The notes: generated by a model not told the origin, from the letters alone. Shown: positions 39,323 to 48,461, counted from the first letter of the stretch. The stretch: 64,000 bases of DNA from VAZQ01 sp963756715 (GCA_963756715.1 CAVWOV010000001.1:1-64000), one strand, 5' to 3'. Numbers and translations: made by a program.

Positions 39323-40015
39323 CTAGAAATCGAGGTTGGCGTAGGTTGCGGATGCCGGGATGCCCGCCAGTGTCTCGGCCAGGATCGGACGGAACGAGGG
39401 CCGCGACTTCACCCGTGCGTACCAGGCCTTGGCGGCTTCGTCCTCTTGCCATGGCACATCGCCCAGGTAATCGATCGACGACAGGTGCGCGGCCGCCGCG
39501 AGATCGGCGTAGCTCAGCCGCTCACCGGCGAGCCAGTCGCGGGTGCGCACCAGCCAGCCGATGTGGGCGAGATGATAGCGGATATTGTGCCGCGCCGCAC
39601 GGATCACCTCGGTGTCGGGCGAGCCGCCGCCTTCGCTGACCCGCATATGCCGCCGGTAGAAGCGCTCCATGGTGAGCGGCCCGCTCACTTCGGCGAAGAA
39701 CTTGTCGTTGAACCAGTTCGCCAGCCGGCGCACCTCGACGCGTTGTGCAGGGTCGCGCGGCAGGAGGCGGCGCTCGCCGAGTTCGTTACCGTGCGTCTCA
39801 TCGAGGAATTCGGCGATGATGCCGGCACCCGGTATGGCCGCCAGACCTTCCTCGACCAGCACGGGAGTCGTGCCGGCCGGGTTGAGCAGCAGGAATTCCT
39901 CGCGCCGCTCCCACACCCGCTCCTCCACCAGGCGCGCGTCGAGACCGTATTCGCCCAGCGCGAGCCGGACGAAGCGCGAATGCGGACAGAAGCCATGATG
40001 GAACAGCGTGAGCAT
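39323..40015 (-). CDS. Glutathione S-transferase fold protein, possibly FzlA-like
   Basis: A 230-residue GST-fold protein: MLTLFHHGFCPHSRFVRLALGEYGL with a thioredoxin-like N-terminus, NPAGTTPVLVEEG, then an all-helical domain with AGERLSYADLAAAAHLSSIDYLG. It ends in SATYANLDF. Size, start and C-terminal tail resemble FzlA, the alphaproteobacterial GST homologue that binds FtsZ filaments; its place next to the cell-wall gene uppP fits. That assignment is inferred. A plain GST is the alternative. The stop overlaps the region before queG, so they are probably co-transcribed. Confidence 0.7.
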   Translation of the reverse strand: MLTLFHHGFCPHSRFVRLALGEYGLDARLVEERVWERREEFLLLNPAGTTPVLVEEGLAAIPGAGIIAEFLDETHGNELGERRLLPRDPAQRVEVRRLANWFNDKFFAEVSGPLTMERFYRRHMRVSEGGGSPDTEVIRAARHNIRYHLAHIGWLVRTRDWLAGERLSYADLAAAAHLSSIDYLGDVPWQEDEAAKAWYARVKSRPSFRPILAETLAGIPASATYANLDF

Positions 40016-40264
40016 GCGGCGTTAAGGATTGCGGCGCGTTGAAGGCCGCCTCCGGAGAGCGGACATGTTAGGTGGTGCCCGACCCTGTGCACATCGAGCG
40101 GCTGGGAGCAACCTGTGCAATCTTCGCCGTTCCCCGTTGCCCGGCGGTTAATGATGCGGGAAAACCCCTGCGGGGGTGATTTTCGACGGTCAGGCGCCGG
40201 ACGTGCCGGCACGCGCGTTTTGATTCTGTCATTCCCGATCCCACCTCCGCCTTGGAGCCGACGC

Positions 40265-41077
40265 ATGTTGTTCGACCTTTTCAAGGCCTTCGTCCTCGGC
40301 GTGGTCGAGGGCCTGACCGAGTTCCTGCCGGTATCTTCGACCGGGCATCTTCTGCTGGTGCAGCACTTCTTCGGCTTCGACGATGAGGATTTCGGCAAGA
40401 CGTTCGCGGTGCTGATCCAGTTCGGCGCGATCCTGGCGCTGCTGTCGATCTACTTCTTCCGCCTGTGGCGGCTGGCGCTCGGGTTCTTCAGCGACCCGGA
40501 GGCCCGGCGTTTCGTCATCGGCGTGCTCGTCGCGTTCCTGCCGGCGGCGGTTGTCGGTGCGCTCGCGCACGACTTCATCAAGGGCTACCTGTTCAACGTC
40601 TGGCTGGTCTGTTTCACACTGATCGTCGGCGGCGCCATCCTGTTGTGGGTCGACCGGCTCGACCTCAATCCGCGCTACCACGACGCCATGAAATATACGC
40701 TGCCGATGTATTTCGTCATCGGGCTTGCCCAATGCGTCTCGATGATTCCCGGCGTATCGCGCTCCGGCTCGACCATCGTCTCGGCGATGCTGCTCGGCGC
40801 CGACAAGCGTTCCGCCGCGGAGTTCTCGTTCTGGCTGGCGATGCCGACCATGTTCGGTGCGTTCGTCTACGACCTCTACAAGAGCCGCGGCCAGTTGAAC
40901 ATGGATCACTCGATCATCATCGCGTTCGGATTTGCGGTTTCATTCGTCGCCGCCTGGATCGTGGTGAAGACCTTCCTCGACTATGTGCAGCGTCACGGCT
41001 TCGCGCTGTTCGCCTGGTGGCGCGTTATCGTCGGCACGCTCGGCCTGATCGCGCTGGCGCTGGGCCATAACGCGTAG
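40265..41077 (+). CDS. uppP: Undecaprenyl-diphosphatase UppP (BacA)
   Basis: A 270-residue integral membrane enzyme that recycles undecaprenyl pyrophosphate, the lipid carrier of cell-wall synthesis. The two signature motifs are GVVEGLTEFLPVSSTGHLLL near the N-terminus (glutamates and SSTGH) and IPGVSRSGSTIVSAMLLGADKRSAAEFSF (the PGxSRSG motif with the catalytic arginine). Six to eight membrane helices are evident. ATG 40265 has GGAG upstream; the frame upstream to 40115 is not part of the protein. Confidence 0.96.
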   Translation: MLFDLFKAFVLGVVEGLTEFLPVSSTGHLLLVQHFFGFDDEDFGKTFAVLIQFGAILALLSIYFFRLWRLALGFFSDPEARRFVIGVLVAFLPAAVVGALAHDFIKGYLFNVWLVCFTLIVGGAILLWVDRLDLNPRYHDAMKYTLPMYFVIGLAQCVSMIPGVSRSGSTIVSAMLLGADKRSAAEFSFWLAMPTMFGAFVYDLYKSRGQLNMDHSIIIAFGFAVSFVAAWIVVKTFLDYVQRHGFALFAWWRVIVGTLGLIALALGHNA

Positions 41078-41098
41078 CGCATAGCGATTGCAAACGCG

Positions 41099-41130
41099 TG
41101 GGCACGGCACGAAGACTTTGCCCACCCTAC
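41099..41130. repeat. Short inverted repeat after uppP
   Basis: GTGGGCACGG and CTTTGCCCACCCTAC form an imperfect hairpin 21 bases after the uppP stop. It may act as a terminator and resembles a dispersed GTGGGCA...TGCCCAC repeat common in this group. Confidence 0.5.
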
Positions 41131-41269
41131 ATTTGCGAGATTCGATATGTCGCGGCGCCCATCGACGGGGTTCAATCTGCAAAATTAATCTTTGTTCACG
41201 GGCTGGACGGCTCCGGTTTTGGCACAATTGATCGCCTAGGTTGAGGCCCCGCCGGCAAAGGGGCGCGCC

Positions 41270-43897
41270 ATGGCTCTCTACGACGCCTTCATTTCGTATA
41301 GCCACGCCAAGGACAAGCCGATCGCGGCGGCGCTGCAGTCGGCGGTGCAGAAGCTCGGCAAGCCCTGGTATAAGCGCCGCGCGCTGCGCGTCTTCCGCGA
41401 CGACACCAGCCTCTCCGCCACGCCGCAGCTATGGCCCTCGATCGAGCAGGCGCTCGGGCAGTCGCGCTTCTTTCTGCTGCTCGCTTCGCCGGAGGCGGCA
41501 GCCTCCAAGTGGGTCAACAAGGAGATGGCGCACTGGCTTGACCACAACTCGATCGACACCCTGCTGGTCGGGCTCACCGCCGGGGAACTGGCCTGGGACG
41601 AGACGACCGGCGATTTCGCCGCGCGCACGGGCTCACCTTTGCCGCCGGTGCTCTCGGCTCGCTTCCAGGTGGAGCCGAAATGGGTCGACCTCACCAGCTA
41701 TCGCGACGGTGCCGATAAGCGCGACGCCAAGTTCACCGAGTTGGCCGCCGACTTCGCCGCCGCGATCCGCGGCATGCCGAAGGAAGACCTCCTATCGCAG
41801 GAGGTGCGCCAGCAACGCCGCGCGCTCACTCTGGCGTGGAGCGCGGCGGGGTTGCTGCTCGTATTGGCCGGAGGAGCGACAACGGCCGGCATTCTGGCCT
41901 ATCGCGCACAGCAGGAAGCGGTGGCGCAGCGCAATCGCGCCGAACAGACGCTCGCTGCGGCAACGCAGACGGCCAACAGCCTGGTGTTCGACCTGGCGCA
42001 ACGGTTTCGCAACGTGGTCGGCGTCCCCGCATCCCTCGTCAAGGACATTCTTGACCGCGCGGGGGCCTTACAGAAGCAGCTCACGGACTCAGGTCAGACC
42101 ACACCCAGCCTGCGGCGCAGCCAAGGCGTGGCGCTTGTCGAAATGGTCGACACGCTGCTGACGATCGGCGATACGGCGGGGGCGATTACTGTCGCCGAGA
42201 GCGCACGGCAAGTTTTCGGCGCACTGCTCGTCATCAATCCTGGGAACACGCTGTGGCAGCGCGACCTGTCGATCAGCTACAACAAGATCGGCAACGTACT
42301 GATGGCGGCGGGCAAGCGCGAGGAGGCGCTCGCGGCCTACCAAAAGAGCCTAGCCATCCGCCAACAGCTCGCCGACAGCGACAAGGGCAATGCCGCCTGG
42401 CAGCGCGACCTGTCGGTCAGCTACGGGAGAATCGGCAACGTGCTGGTGGCGGCGGGCAAGCGCGAGGAGGCGCTCGCGGCCTACCAGAAGAGCCTAACCA
42501 TCGCCGAGCAGCTTGCCGATAGCGACAAGGGCAACGCGCTGTGGCAGCGCGACTTAGCGATCAGCTACAACAGGATCGGCGACGTGCTGGTGGCGGCGGG
42601 CAAGCGCGAGGAGGCGCTCGCGGCCTACCAGAAGAGCCTGGCCATCCGCCAGCAGCTCGCCGACAGCGACAAAGGCAATGCCGCCTGGCAGCGCGACCTG
42701 TCGGTCAGCTACAACAAGATCGGCGACGTGCTGGTGGCGGCGGGCAAGCGCGAGGAGGCGCTCGCGGCCTACCAGAAGAGCTTGGCCATCGCCCGGCAGC
42801 TTGCCGATAGCGACAAGGGCAATGCCGCCTGGCAGCGCGATCTGTCGATCAGCTACACCAGGATCGGCGACGTGCTGGTGGCGGCGGGCAAGCGCGAGGA
42901 GGCGCTCGCGGCCTACCAGAAGAGCTTGGCCATCGCCCGGCAGCTTGCCGATAGCGACAAGGGCAATGCCGCCTGGCAGCGCGATCTGTCGATCAGCTAC
43001 ACCAGGATCGGCGACGTGCTGGTGGCGGCGGGCAAGCGCGAGGAGGCGCTCGCGGCCTACCAGAAGAGCTTGGCCATCGCCCAGCAGCTCGCCGACAGCG
43101 ACAAGGGCAATGCCGCCTGGCAGCGCGACCTGGCGATCAGCTACGTCAACATCGGGGACGTGCAGGTGGCGGCGGGCAGGCGGGCGGAGGCGCTCGCGGC
43201 CTACCAGAACAGCCTCGCCATCCGCGATCAGCTCGCCGACAGCGACAAAGGCAATGCCGAGTGGCAGCGCGACCTGGCGATCAGCTACGTCAACATCGGG
43301 GACGTGCAGGTGGCGGCGGGCAAGCGCGAGGAGGCGCTCGCGGCCTACCAGAACAGCCTCGCCATCCGCCAGCAGCTCGCCGACAGCGACAAGGGCAATG
43401 CCGCCTGGCAGCGCGACCTGTCGGTCGGCTACGAGAGGATGGGCGACGTGCTGGTGGCGGCGGGCAAGCGCGAGGAGGCGCTCGCGGCTTACCAGAACAG
43501 CCTCGCCATCCGCCAGCAGCTCGCCGACAGCGACAAGGGCAATGCCGCCTGGCAGCGCGACCTGTCGGTCAGCTACCACAAGATCGGCGGCGTGCTGGTG
43601 GCGGCGGGCAAGCGTGAGAAGGCGTTCGCGGCCTACCAGAACAGCCTGGCCATCTCCCAACAGCTCGCTGTCAGCGACAAGGGCAATGCCGAGTGGCAAG
43701 CCGATCTCGTCATCGGCCTCTACAAGATCAGCACTGTAGCCGAGCCAGCGCGGGCACGGGCCGCGCTCACGCAGGCGCTCGCAATCGCTGAGGCGCTGGC
43801 GCGCGAGGGCAAGCTCACCGCCGCGCAGCAGGACTGGCCGCAGCTTCTGCGCTCAGAGCTGGCCATGCTGCCGCCGGGGCAGGCCGAGGCGAGATGA
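41270..43897 (+). CDS. TIR domain-transmembrane-TPR repeat protein
   Basis: An 875-residue protein in three parts. Residues 1-165 are a TIR domain: MALYDAFISYSHAKD, RVFRDDTSLSATPQLWPSIEQAL, FFLLLASPEAAASKWVNKEMAHWL with the W81-x3-E85 motif of the catalytic glutamate of TIR NADases. Residues 187-210 are one transmembrane helix (LAWSAAGLLLVLAGGATTAGILAYR), so TIR is probably cytoplasmic and the rest periplasmic, or the reverse. From residue 319 on, about ten 48-residue TPR units (LADSDKGNAAWQRDLS...AAYQKSLAI) are nearly identical. No partner gene is adjacent. It may be a receptor-like signalling or defence protein; function unproven. Confidence 0.85.
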   Translation: MALYDAFISYSHAKDKPIAAALQSAVQKLGKPWYKRRALRVFRDDTSLSATPQLWPSIEQALGQSRFFLLLASPEAAASKWVNKEMAHWLDHNSIDTLLVGLTAGELAWDETTGDFAARTGSPLPPVLSARFQVEPKWVDLTSYRDGADKRDAKFTELAADFAAAIRGMPKEDLLSQEVRQQRRALTLAWSAAGLLLVLAGGATTAGILAYRAQQEAVAQRNRAEQTLAAATQTANSLVFDLAQRFRNVVGVPASLVKDILDRAGALQKQLTDSGQTTPSLRRSQGVALVEMVDTLLTIGDTAGAITVAESARQVFGALLVINPGNTLWQRDLSISYNKIGNVLMAAGKREEALAAYQKSLAIRQQLADSDKGNAAWQRDLSVSYGRIGNVLVAAGKREEALAAYQKSLTIAEQLADSDKGNALWQRDLAISYNRIGDVLVAAGKREEALAAYQKSLAIRQQLADSDKGNAAWQRDLSVSYNKIGDVLVAAGKREEALAAYQKSLAIARQLADSDKGNAAWQRDLSISYTRIGDVLVAAGKREEALAAYQKSLAIARQLADSDKGNAAWQRDLSISYTRIGDVLVAAGKREEALAAYQKSLAIAQQLADSDKGNAAWQRDLAISYVNIGDVQVAAGRRAEALAAYQNSLAIRDQLADSDKGNAEWQRDLAISYVNIGDVQVAAGKREEALAAYQNSLAIRQQLADSDKGNAAWQRDLSVGYERMGDVLVAAGKREEALAAYQNSLAIRQQLADSDKGNAAWQRDLSVSYHKIGGVLVAAGKREKAFAAYQNSLAISQQLAVSDKGNAEWQADLVIGLYKISTVAEPARARAALTQALAIAEALAREGKLTAAQQDWPQLLRSELAMLPPGQAEAR
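42224..43807 (+). repeat. Tandem 144-base repeat array encoding TPR units
   Basis: Eleven units of 144 bases (48 codons) in the TIR-TPR gene. Units at 42800-42943 and 42944-43087 appear identical at the DNA level, while the first and last are diverged. The pattern points to recent duplication or gene conversion. The low stop density also creates long spurious frames on both strands here. Confidence 0.9.
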
Positions 43898-43961
43898 TGG
43901 TACAACGATTGCCAGACAGAACCCCGTATCTCGCTTCGCTCATGCGGGCACGGGATGTGGC

Positions 43962-44930
43962 TTACGCCATGCGGGCGCCGTACTGCCCGGTCTTGCGGAA
44001 CCGCCACAGATAGGACGGCACGATCGTCGCCATGGTGACCGGATCGATGCCGAGCGCCGCGAACGTGCGCCCTTCGCTCTTGGCGGCCTCCGAAACAACG
44101 ATGTCGCCACGCAACAGCTCGACCTGGTCGGGCGTCAGCAGCGGCTTGGGCATGTATTGCAGGAAGGAAGCCTTCAACTTGGCAAGCGCGAACGGGATCG
44201 GCACCAGGAGCCGCCGGCGCCCGATCGTGGCCAGCACGAACTCCATCAGCTCCTTGAAAGTCTTCACGTCCGGGCCGCCCAGTTCGTAGATCGTGCCGGC
44301 CTCGGCATGGCCATCGACCGCCGCCGCGACTGCGCTTGCGACATCGCCGGCAAACACCGGCTGGAATCGGGTGTGGCCGCCACCGACCAGCGGCAGCACC
44401 GGCGATAGCCGCGCGAGGGCGGCGAACTTGTTGAAGAAATCATCCTCCGGTCCGAACACGATCGAAGGTCGGAAGATCGTCGCCGACGGCACGGCCGCGA
44501 GCACCAGCTTCTCGCCCACGGCCTTGGCGCGGGCATAGTGGGACGGCGCGTTCTCGTCCGCTCCGAGCGCCGAGACATGCACCAGGCGCGCGCCGTGCGC
44601 CTCCGCCGCCAGCGCTACCGCTTCGGCGCCGGAGGCCTGTACGGCATCGAATCTTTGCTTGCCCCGTTCAAACAGAATGCCGACCAGATTGACCACCGCG
44701 TCGGCGTCGCGGGCCGCCGCATCGACCGATTCGGGGTATCGCAGATTGGCCTGCACCGCATGAATCTGACCGACCCGCCCCATCGGCTGCAGGAAACCGG
44801 CCAGTTCCGGCCGGCGGCAGGCCACGCGGATGCGGTAGCCCCGTCTGGCCAGCGCACGCACCACATGCCGGCCGAGAAAGCCGGAGCCGCCGAATACCGT
44901 GACCAGCGTATCGAGGGGATTTGCGATCAT
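43962..44930 (-). CDS. NAD(P)-binding protein, complex I NDUFA9-like
   Basis: A 322-residue atypical SDR. The N-terminal LVTVFGGSGFLGRHVVRALARRGYRIRVACRRP binds NAD(P), and VQANLRYPESVDAAARDADAVVNLVGIL follows. VHVSALGADENAPSHYARAKAVGEKLV and TIFRPSIVFGPEDDFFNKFA are typical of the NDUFA9 group, which in mitochondria is a complex I accessory subunit. In alphaproteobacteria such genes are widespread and often near tRNA-Leu or quinone-linked genes. The ATG at 44930 is chosen for homology; the frame extends to 45095. Confidence 0.88.
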   Translation of the reverse strand: MIANPLDTLVTVFGGSGFLGRHVVRALARRGYRIRVACRRPELAGFLQPMGRVGQIHAVQANLRYPESVDAAARDADAVVNLVGILFERGKQRFDAVQASGAEAVALAAEAHGARLVHVSALGADENAPSHYARAKAVGEKLVLAAVPSATIFRPSIVFGPEDDFFNKFAALARLSPVLPLVGGGHTRFQPVFAGDVASAVAAAVDGHAEAGTIYELGGPDVKTFKELMEFVLATIGRRRLLVPIPFALAKLKASFLQYMPKPLLTPDQVELLRGDIVVSEAAKSEGRTFAALGIDPVTMATIVPSYLWRFRKTGQYGARMA

Positions 44931-45067
44931 GAGGCGTTCCTTTGCCGCGCCCTTTGCGTTGCACGTGCCTGGCGATACCGGAACGGTTCCAGCCTGTACA
45001 GGGGCGGCCGTACGCCCGCCGGGCCATTTGACAAGGCCGAAACGGCTGCCGTACCTATCGCCGCGAG

Positions 45068-45152
<85 letters not shown>

Positions 45153-45200
45153 TGATTTGAGCACGGCACCACCGCGTCGAACAGCCGGCGGAGACGCACC

Positions 45201-46307
45201 ATGCGCGAGGACGTGATCGGCCGGGCCAACGTCGAGGACACGCCGGAGCTCGACGCCTATTACGCCGATCTGTCGCGCCAGCAGAGCTACGCGCTGTGGA
45301 CCGTCGCCAACTCGATCGAGCCCTGGCAGCCGCAGCCGACATCGCTGGCGACGCTGTGGAGCTACGCGGCGCTGCGCCCGCTGGTGCTGCAGGCGCTGGA
45401 GCTTGTGAGCCCCGAGAAGGCCGGCCGGCGGGTGATCGCGCTGGAGAATCCCGGCCGCAAGGGCCTCTCGGCCTGCGTCGGCTGGCTCTACACCGGCCTG
45501 CAGGTCATGCGGCCCGGCGAATTCGCCACCGCGCACAATCATGCTTCGGCGGCGCTGCGCTTCATCGTGGAGGGCGCCGGCGCCTATACGGTGGTCGACG
45601 GTCACAAGATGAGTTTGGGGGCGGGCGATTTCGTCATCACGCCGAACGGTACCTGGCACGACCACGGCGTCGAGGCGGGCGGCGAGACCACGGTCTGGCA
45701 GGACGGCCTCGACATGCTGCTGGTCAATCAGCTCGACGCGAATTTCTACGCCGTGCATCCCGAGCACGTACAGAAGTCGAATTTCCCCGTGAACGATACC
45801 GTCTCGGTCTATGGCGGGCCTGGCCTGTTGCCCGCGGGCGGCGAGGCGTGGAGCAAGCCCTATTCGCCGCTGCTCAAGTACGAATGGGCCCCGACCTACG
45901 AGACCCTGGTGCGGGCCTCACAGGCGAGCGACGGCTCGCCCTACGACGGCATCATCATGCAATACGTCAATCCGGCGACCGGTGGACCGGTGATGAAGAC
46001 GCTCGGCGCCTGCATCCAGTTGCTGAAGCCGGGCGAGCGCACACGCGCCCATCGCCACACCGGTTCGATCGTCTACAACGTTGCCAAGGGCGCGGGCACT
46101 TCGATCATCGCGGGCCGGCGCTTCGACTGGAAGAAGAACGATATCTTCGTGATCCCCTCCTGGGCCTGGCACGAACATGCCAACGCTTCCGAGCGTGAGG
46201 ACGCGGTGTTGTTCTCGTTCAACGATCTGCCGTCGATGCATGCGCTCGGGCTGTATCGCGAGGAAGCCTACGCCGAGAGCGGCGGCCATCAGCAGGTCGC
46301 GCATTGA
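45201..46307 (+). CDS. Gentisate 1,2-dioxygenase
   Basis: A 368-residue bicupin that opens the ring of gentisate to maleylpyruvate. The N-terminal cupin holds LQVMRPGEFATAHNHASAALRFIVEGAGAYTVVDG, with the histidine iron ligands, and ITPNGTWHDHGVEAGGETTVWQDGLDM. The C-terminal cupin holds LKPGERTRAHRHTGSIVYNVAKGAG and IPSWAWHEHAN. The match to gentisate dioxygenases is strong along the whole length; related salicylate or 1-hydroxy-2-naphthoate enzymes are the alternative. It starts 49 bases after tRNA-Leu and stands without other pathway genes. Confidence 0.88.
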   Translation: MREDVIGRANVEDTPELDAYYADLSRQQSYALWTVANSIEPWQPQPTSLATLWSYAALRPLVLQALELVSPEKAGRRVIALENPGRKGLSACVGWLYTGLQVMRPGEFATAHNHASAALRFIVEGAGAYTVVDGHKMSLGAGDFVITPNGTWHDHGVEAGGETTVWQDGLDMLLVNQLDANFYAVHPEHVQKSNFPVNDTVSVYGGPGLLPAGGEAWSKPYSPLLKYEWAPTYETLVRASQASDGSPYDGIIMQYVNPATGGPVMKTLGACIQLLKPGERTRAHRHTGSIVYNVAKGAGTSIIAGRRFDWKKNDIFVIPSWAWHEHANASEREDAVLFSFNDLPSMHALGLYREEAYAESGGHQQVAH

Positions 46308-46359
46308 ACGCGGCTCTCACGGCAGCGATGGGCGCAACGAACCGGGCGGGAGTTCTGCC

Positions 46360-46977
46360 ATGACCATCCGCCTGCACCGCGGCGACCTGCCCGATCTCTC
46401 GCATTACGGTGGCGATGCGGTTGCGATCGACACCGAGACCATGGGGCTCGACCACAATCGCGACCGGCTGTGCGTGGTGCAGTTGTCGCCCGGCGACGGC
46501 TCGGCCGACGTGGTGCAGATCCCGGCGGGCGCCACCAGCGCGCCGAACCTGATGAAACTCCTGACCGACGAATCCGTCCTCAAGATCTTTCATTTCGCCC
46601 GGTTCGATCTCGGCGCCCTGCAACGAGCCTTCGGGGTGATGCCGTCGCCGGTCTATTGCACCAAGATCGCGTCGCGCATCGCCCGGACCTACACCGACCG
46701 GCACGGTCTCAAGGACCTGGTGCGCGAGGTGCTCGGGGTCGAGCTGTCCAAGCAGCAGCAGTCGTCCGATTGGGGGGCGGCCGAACTGACCGACGCGCAA
46801 GCGGCCTATGCGGCCTCCGATGTGCTCTATCTGCATGCCCTGAGACAGAGGCTCGACCTCATGCTGCGCCGCGAAGGCCGCCAGGGATTGGCGGAGGCTT
46901 GCTTCGGGTTCCTGCCCGACCGGGTCCGGCTGGATTTGGCCGGCTGGGCCACTGAGGATATCTTTGCGCACTCGTAA
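46360..46977 (+). CDS. Ribonuclease D-like 3'-5' exonuclease
   Basis: A 205-residue DEDDy exonuclease domain. Exo I is VAIDTETMGLDHNRDRLCVVQLS. Exo II is KIFHFARFDLGALQRAFG, and Exo III is LTDAQAAYAASDVLYLHALRQRL with the tyrosine. It lacks the HRDC domains of E. coli RNase D, like the short alphaproteobacterial form that trims RNA 3' ends. The ATG at 46360 is used. It precedes lptC, with about 140 bases between. Confidence 0.92.
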   Translation: MTIRLHRGDLPDLSHYGGDAVAIDTETMGLDHNRDRLCVVQLSPGDGSADVVQIPAGATSAPNLMKLLTDESVLKIFHFARFDLGALQRAFGVMPSPVYCTKIASRIARTYTDRHGLKDLVREVLGVELSKQQQSSDWGAAELTDAQAAYAASDVLYLHALRQRLDLMLRREGRQGLAEACFGFLPDRVRLDLAGWATEDIFAHS

Positions 46978-47118
46978 CCATCTGAAATGCATTATCTTTT
47001 AAGAAAAATTAGTTTTAAGGCGTGCCGCGGGCAAGCCATATTCGTAAGCCACTGTTGCAAGCTCAGAGTGGGGGGCTAAGGCTATGGGGGCCGCCTGATT
47101 CGGTGTTTCAGGTGGCGG

Positions 47119-47844
47119 TTGGGGATAAATGTCTTGACCTTCGTGTCCGACATCGACGATCGCGGGCCGGCTGTTTTCGACGTGGCGAGCCGCCGCGGCG
47201 ACGACGGCATCTACCGTGCCGCGCTGCGGCACAGCCGGTATGTGCGCGCATTGCGCGTGATGGTGCCGCTCAGCGTCGTCCTGGCGGTGCTTGGTGGCGC
47301 GGCCTACGTGACCATCGTGAAACCGTTGCGGGCGCTGGCGAAGCTACCGATAGACCTCGGAAACATGGTGGTGTCCGGAACCAAGATCACCATGCAGCAG
47401 CCGCGCATCGCGGGCTTCACGCACGATCAGCGCCAGTACGAACTCACCGCGCAAGCGGCCGCGCGCGACCTGCTCAAGCCGGATGTGGTCGAACTGCAGA
47501 ACCTGCACGCCACCATGGAGATGCAGAACAAGGTCACGTTCAAAACCACCGCGAACAGCGGTTTCTACGATACCAAGACCGAGTTGCTGACGTTGGAACG
47601 GAATATCGTGGTCACCACCACGTCCGGCTATCACGCCCGGCTGGCCGAGGCAGTCATCGATATCAAGGGCGGGAAGATCGTCTCCGACAAGCCAGTCGAG
47701 GTGAAGTCGCTCGAGTGGCTCGTGCAGTCGAACCGGATGGAGGTCAGCGATTCCGGCGATGTCATCCGCTTCGAGCGCGGCGTGTCCGTGACGATCGAAG
47801 GGGAAAGCGCGATTCGCATCGACGCTGCGATGCGCACCCGATGA
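47119..47844 (+). CDS. lptC: LPS export protein LptC
   Basis: A 241-residue bitopic protein with one membrane helix (ALRVMVPLSVVLAVLGGAAYVTIV) and a periplasmic beta-jellyroll (LVVSG-type strands, AGFTHDQRQYELTAQAAARDLLKPDVVELQNLHATMEM, ANSGFYDTKTELLTLERNIVVTTTSGYHARLAEAVIDIKGG). It bridges LptB2FG to LptA in LPS transport. No ATG is available; TTG 47119, TTG 47134 or GTG 47140 are candidate starts. It overlaps lptA by four bases. Confidence 0.88.
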   Translation: MGINVLTFVSDIDDRGPAVFDVASRRGDDGIYRAALRHSRYVRALRVMVPLSVVLAVLGGAAYVTIVKPLRALAKLPIDLGNMVVSGTKITMQQPRIAGFTHDQRQYELTAQAAARDLLKPDVVELQNLHATMEMQNKVTFKTTANSGFYDTKTELLTLERNIVVTTTSGYHARLAEAVIDIKGGKIVSDKPVEVKSLEWLVQSNRMEVSDSGDVIRFERGVSVTIEGESAIRIDAAMRTR

Positions 47845-48461
47845 GTGAGCCGATGACCATTCGCGCATGCCGATTGGTTGTGATCGCGACGTTCGTCGGA
47901 GCCCTTGCGCTTGCCGGTTCGCCGGCGCGTGCGCAGAAAAACCAGGCCCCTCCGAACGCGCTGCAGGGCTTCTCGCAAAACCGCAACGAGCCGGTGAAGA
48001 TCCGGGCGGTGTCGCTGGAGGTTCGCGACAAGGAGCGGATCGCGACGTTCTCGGGCGACGTGCACGTGATCCAGGGCGACACCGAAATGCGCTGCAAGTC
48101 GCTGGTCGTGTTTTACGACGAGGAGCCCGGCGCCAAGGGCGCCAAGTCGGCGGATGCCGGGAACAAGTCGTCGGATGGCGGAAACAAATCGTCGGATGCC
48201 GGGAAGCAGATTCGCCGGATCGAGGCCAAGGGCGGAGTCACCGTCCAGCAGAAGGAGCAGAACGCAGCCGGCGACAGCGGCATCTTCGACATGCGAGCCA
48301 ACACTGTGACGCTGCTGGGTAACGTCGTCGTGACACAGGGCACAGACGTGCTCCGCGGCCAACGGCTGTTTGTCGATCTGGCGTCCGGACGGACCACGCT
48401 GGATTCGGGACCTGGCCGCGTGGAAGGCCTGTTCATGCCGAAGGCCCGCGATAAGCGATGA
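47841..48461 (+). CDS. lptA: LPS transport periplasmic protein LptA
   Basis: A 206-residue exported OstA-type protein. The signal is CRLVVIATFVGALALAGSPARA. The beta-jellyroll core reads VKIRAVSLEVRDKERIATFSGDVHVIQGDTEMRCKSLVVFYD, then IRRIEAKGGVTVQQKEQNAAGDSGIFDMRANTVTLLGNVVVTQGTDVLRGQRLFVDL. It polymerises between LptC and LptD to form the periplasmic LPS bridge. A low-complexity insert after VVFYDEEPG (SADAGNK/SSDGGNK/SSDAGKQ) comes from a 21-base tandem repeat. ATG 47841 overlaps the lptC stop. Confidence 0.93.
   Translation: MSEPMTIRACRLVVIATFVGALALAGSPARAQKNQAPPNALQGFSQNRNEPVKIRAVSLEVRDKERIATFSGDVHVIQGDTEMRCKSLVVFYDEEPGAKGAKSADAGNKSSDGGNKSSDAGKQIRRIEAKGGVTVQQKEQNAAGDSGIFDMRANTVTLLGNVVVTQGTDVLRGQRLFVDLASGRTTLDSGPGRVEGLFMPKARDKR
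48144..48206 (+). repeat. Three 21-base tandem units in lptA
   Basis: The units AAGTCGGCGGATGCCGGGAAC-like at 48144-48164, 48165-48185 and 48186-48206 keep the frame and encode a 7-residue serine/asparagine-rich repeat in a loop of LptA. Each differs from the next by two to four bases. Confidence 0.8.

Noticed and set aside
40150..40185. CCCCTGCGGGGG hairpin before uppP as a terminator or riboswitch
   Set aside because: It is a short stem followed by only four T residues, and nothing transcribed toward it ends there; support is too weak.
42554..43699. A 381-residue open frame antisense to the TPR repeats
   Set aside because: It arises because the 144-base unit has no stop in that frame. It repeats with the same period and has no start signal of its own.
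42224..43807. Resemblance to a CRISPR or other regular array
   Set aside because: The unit is 144 bases with no spacers and encodes TPR helices in frame.
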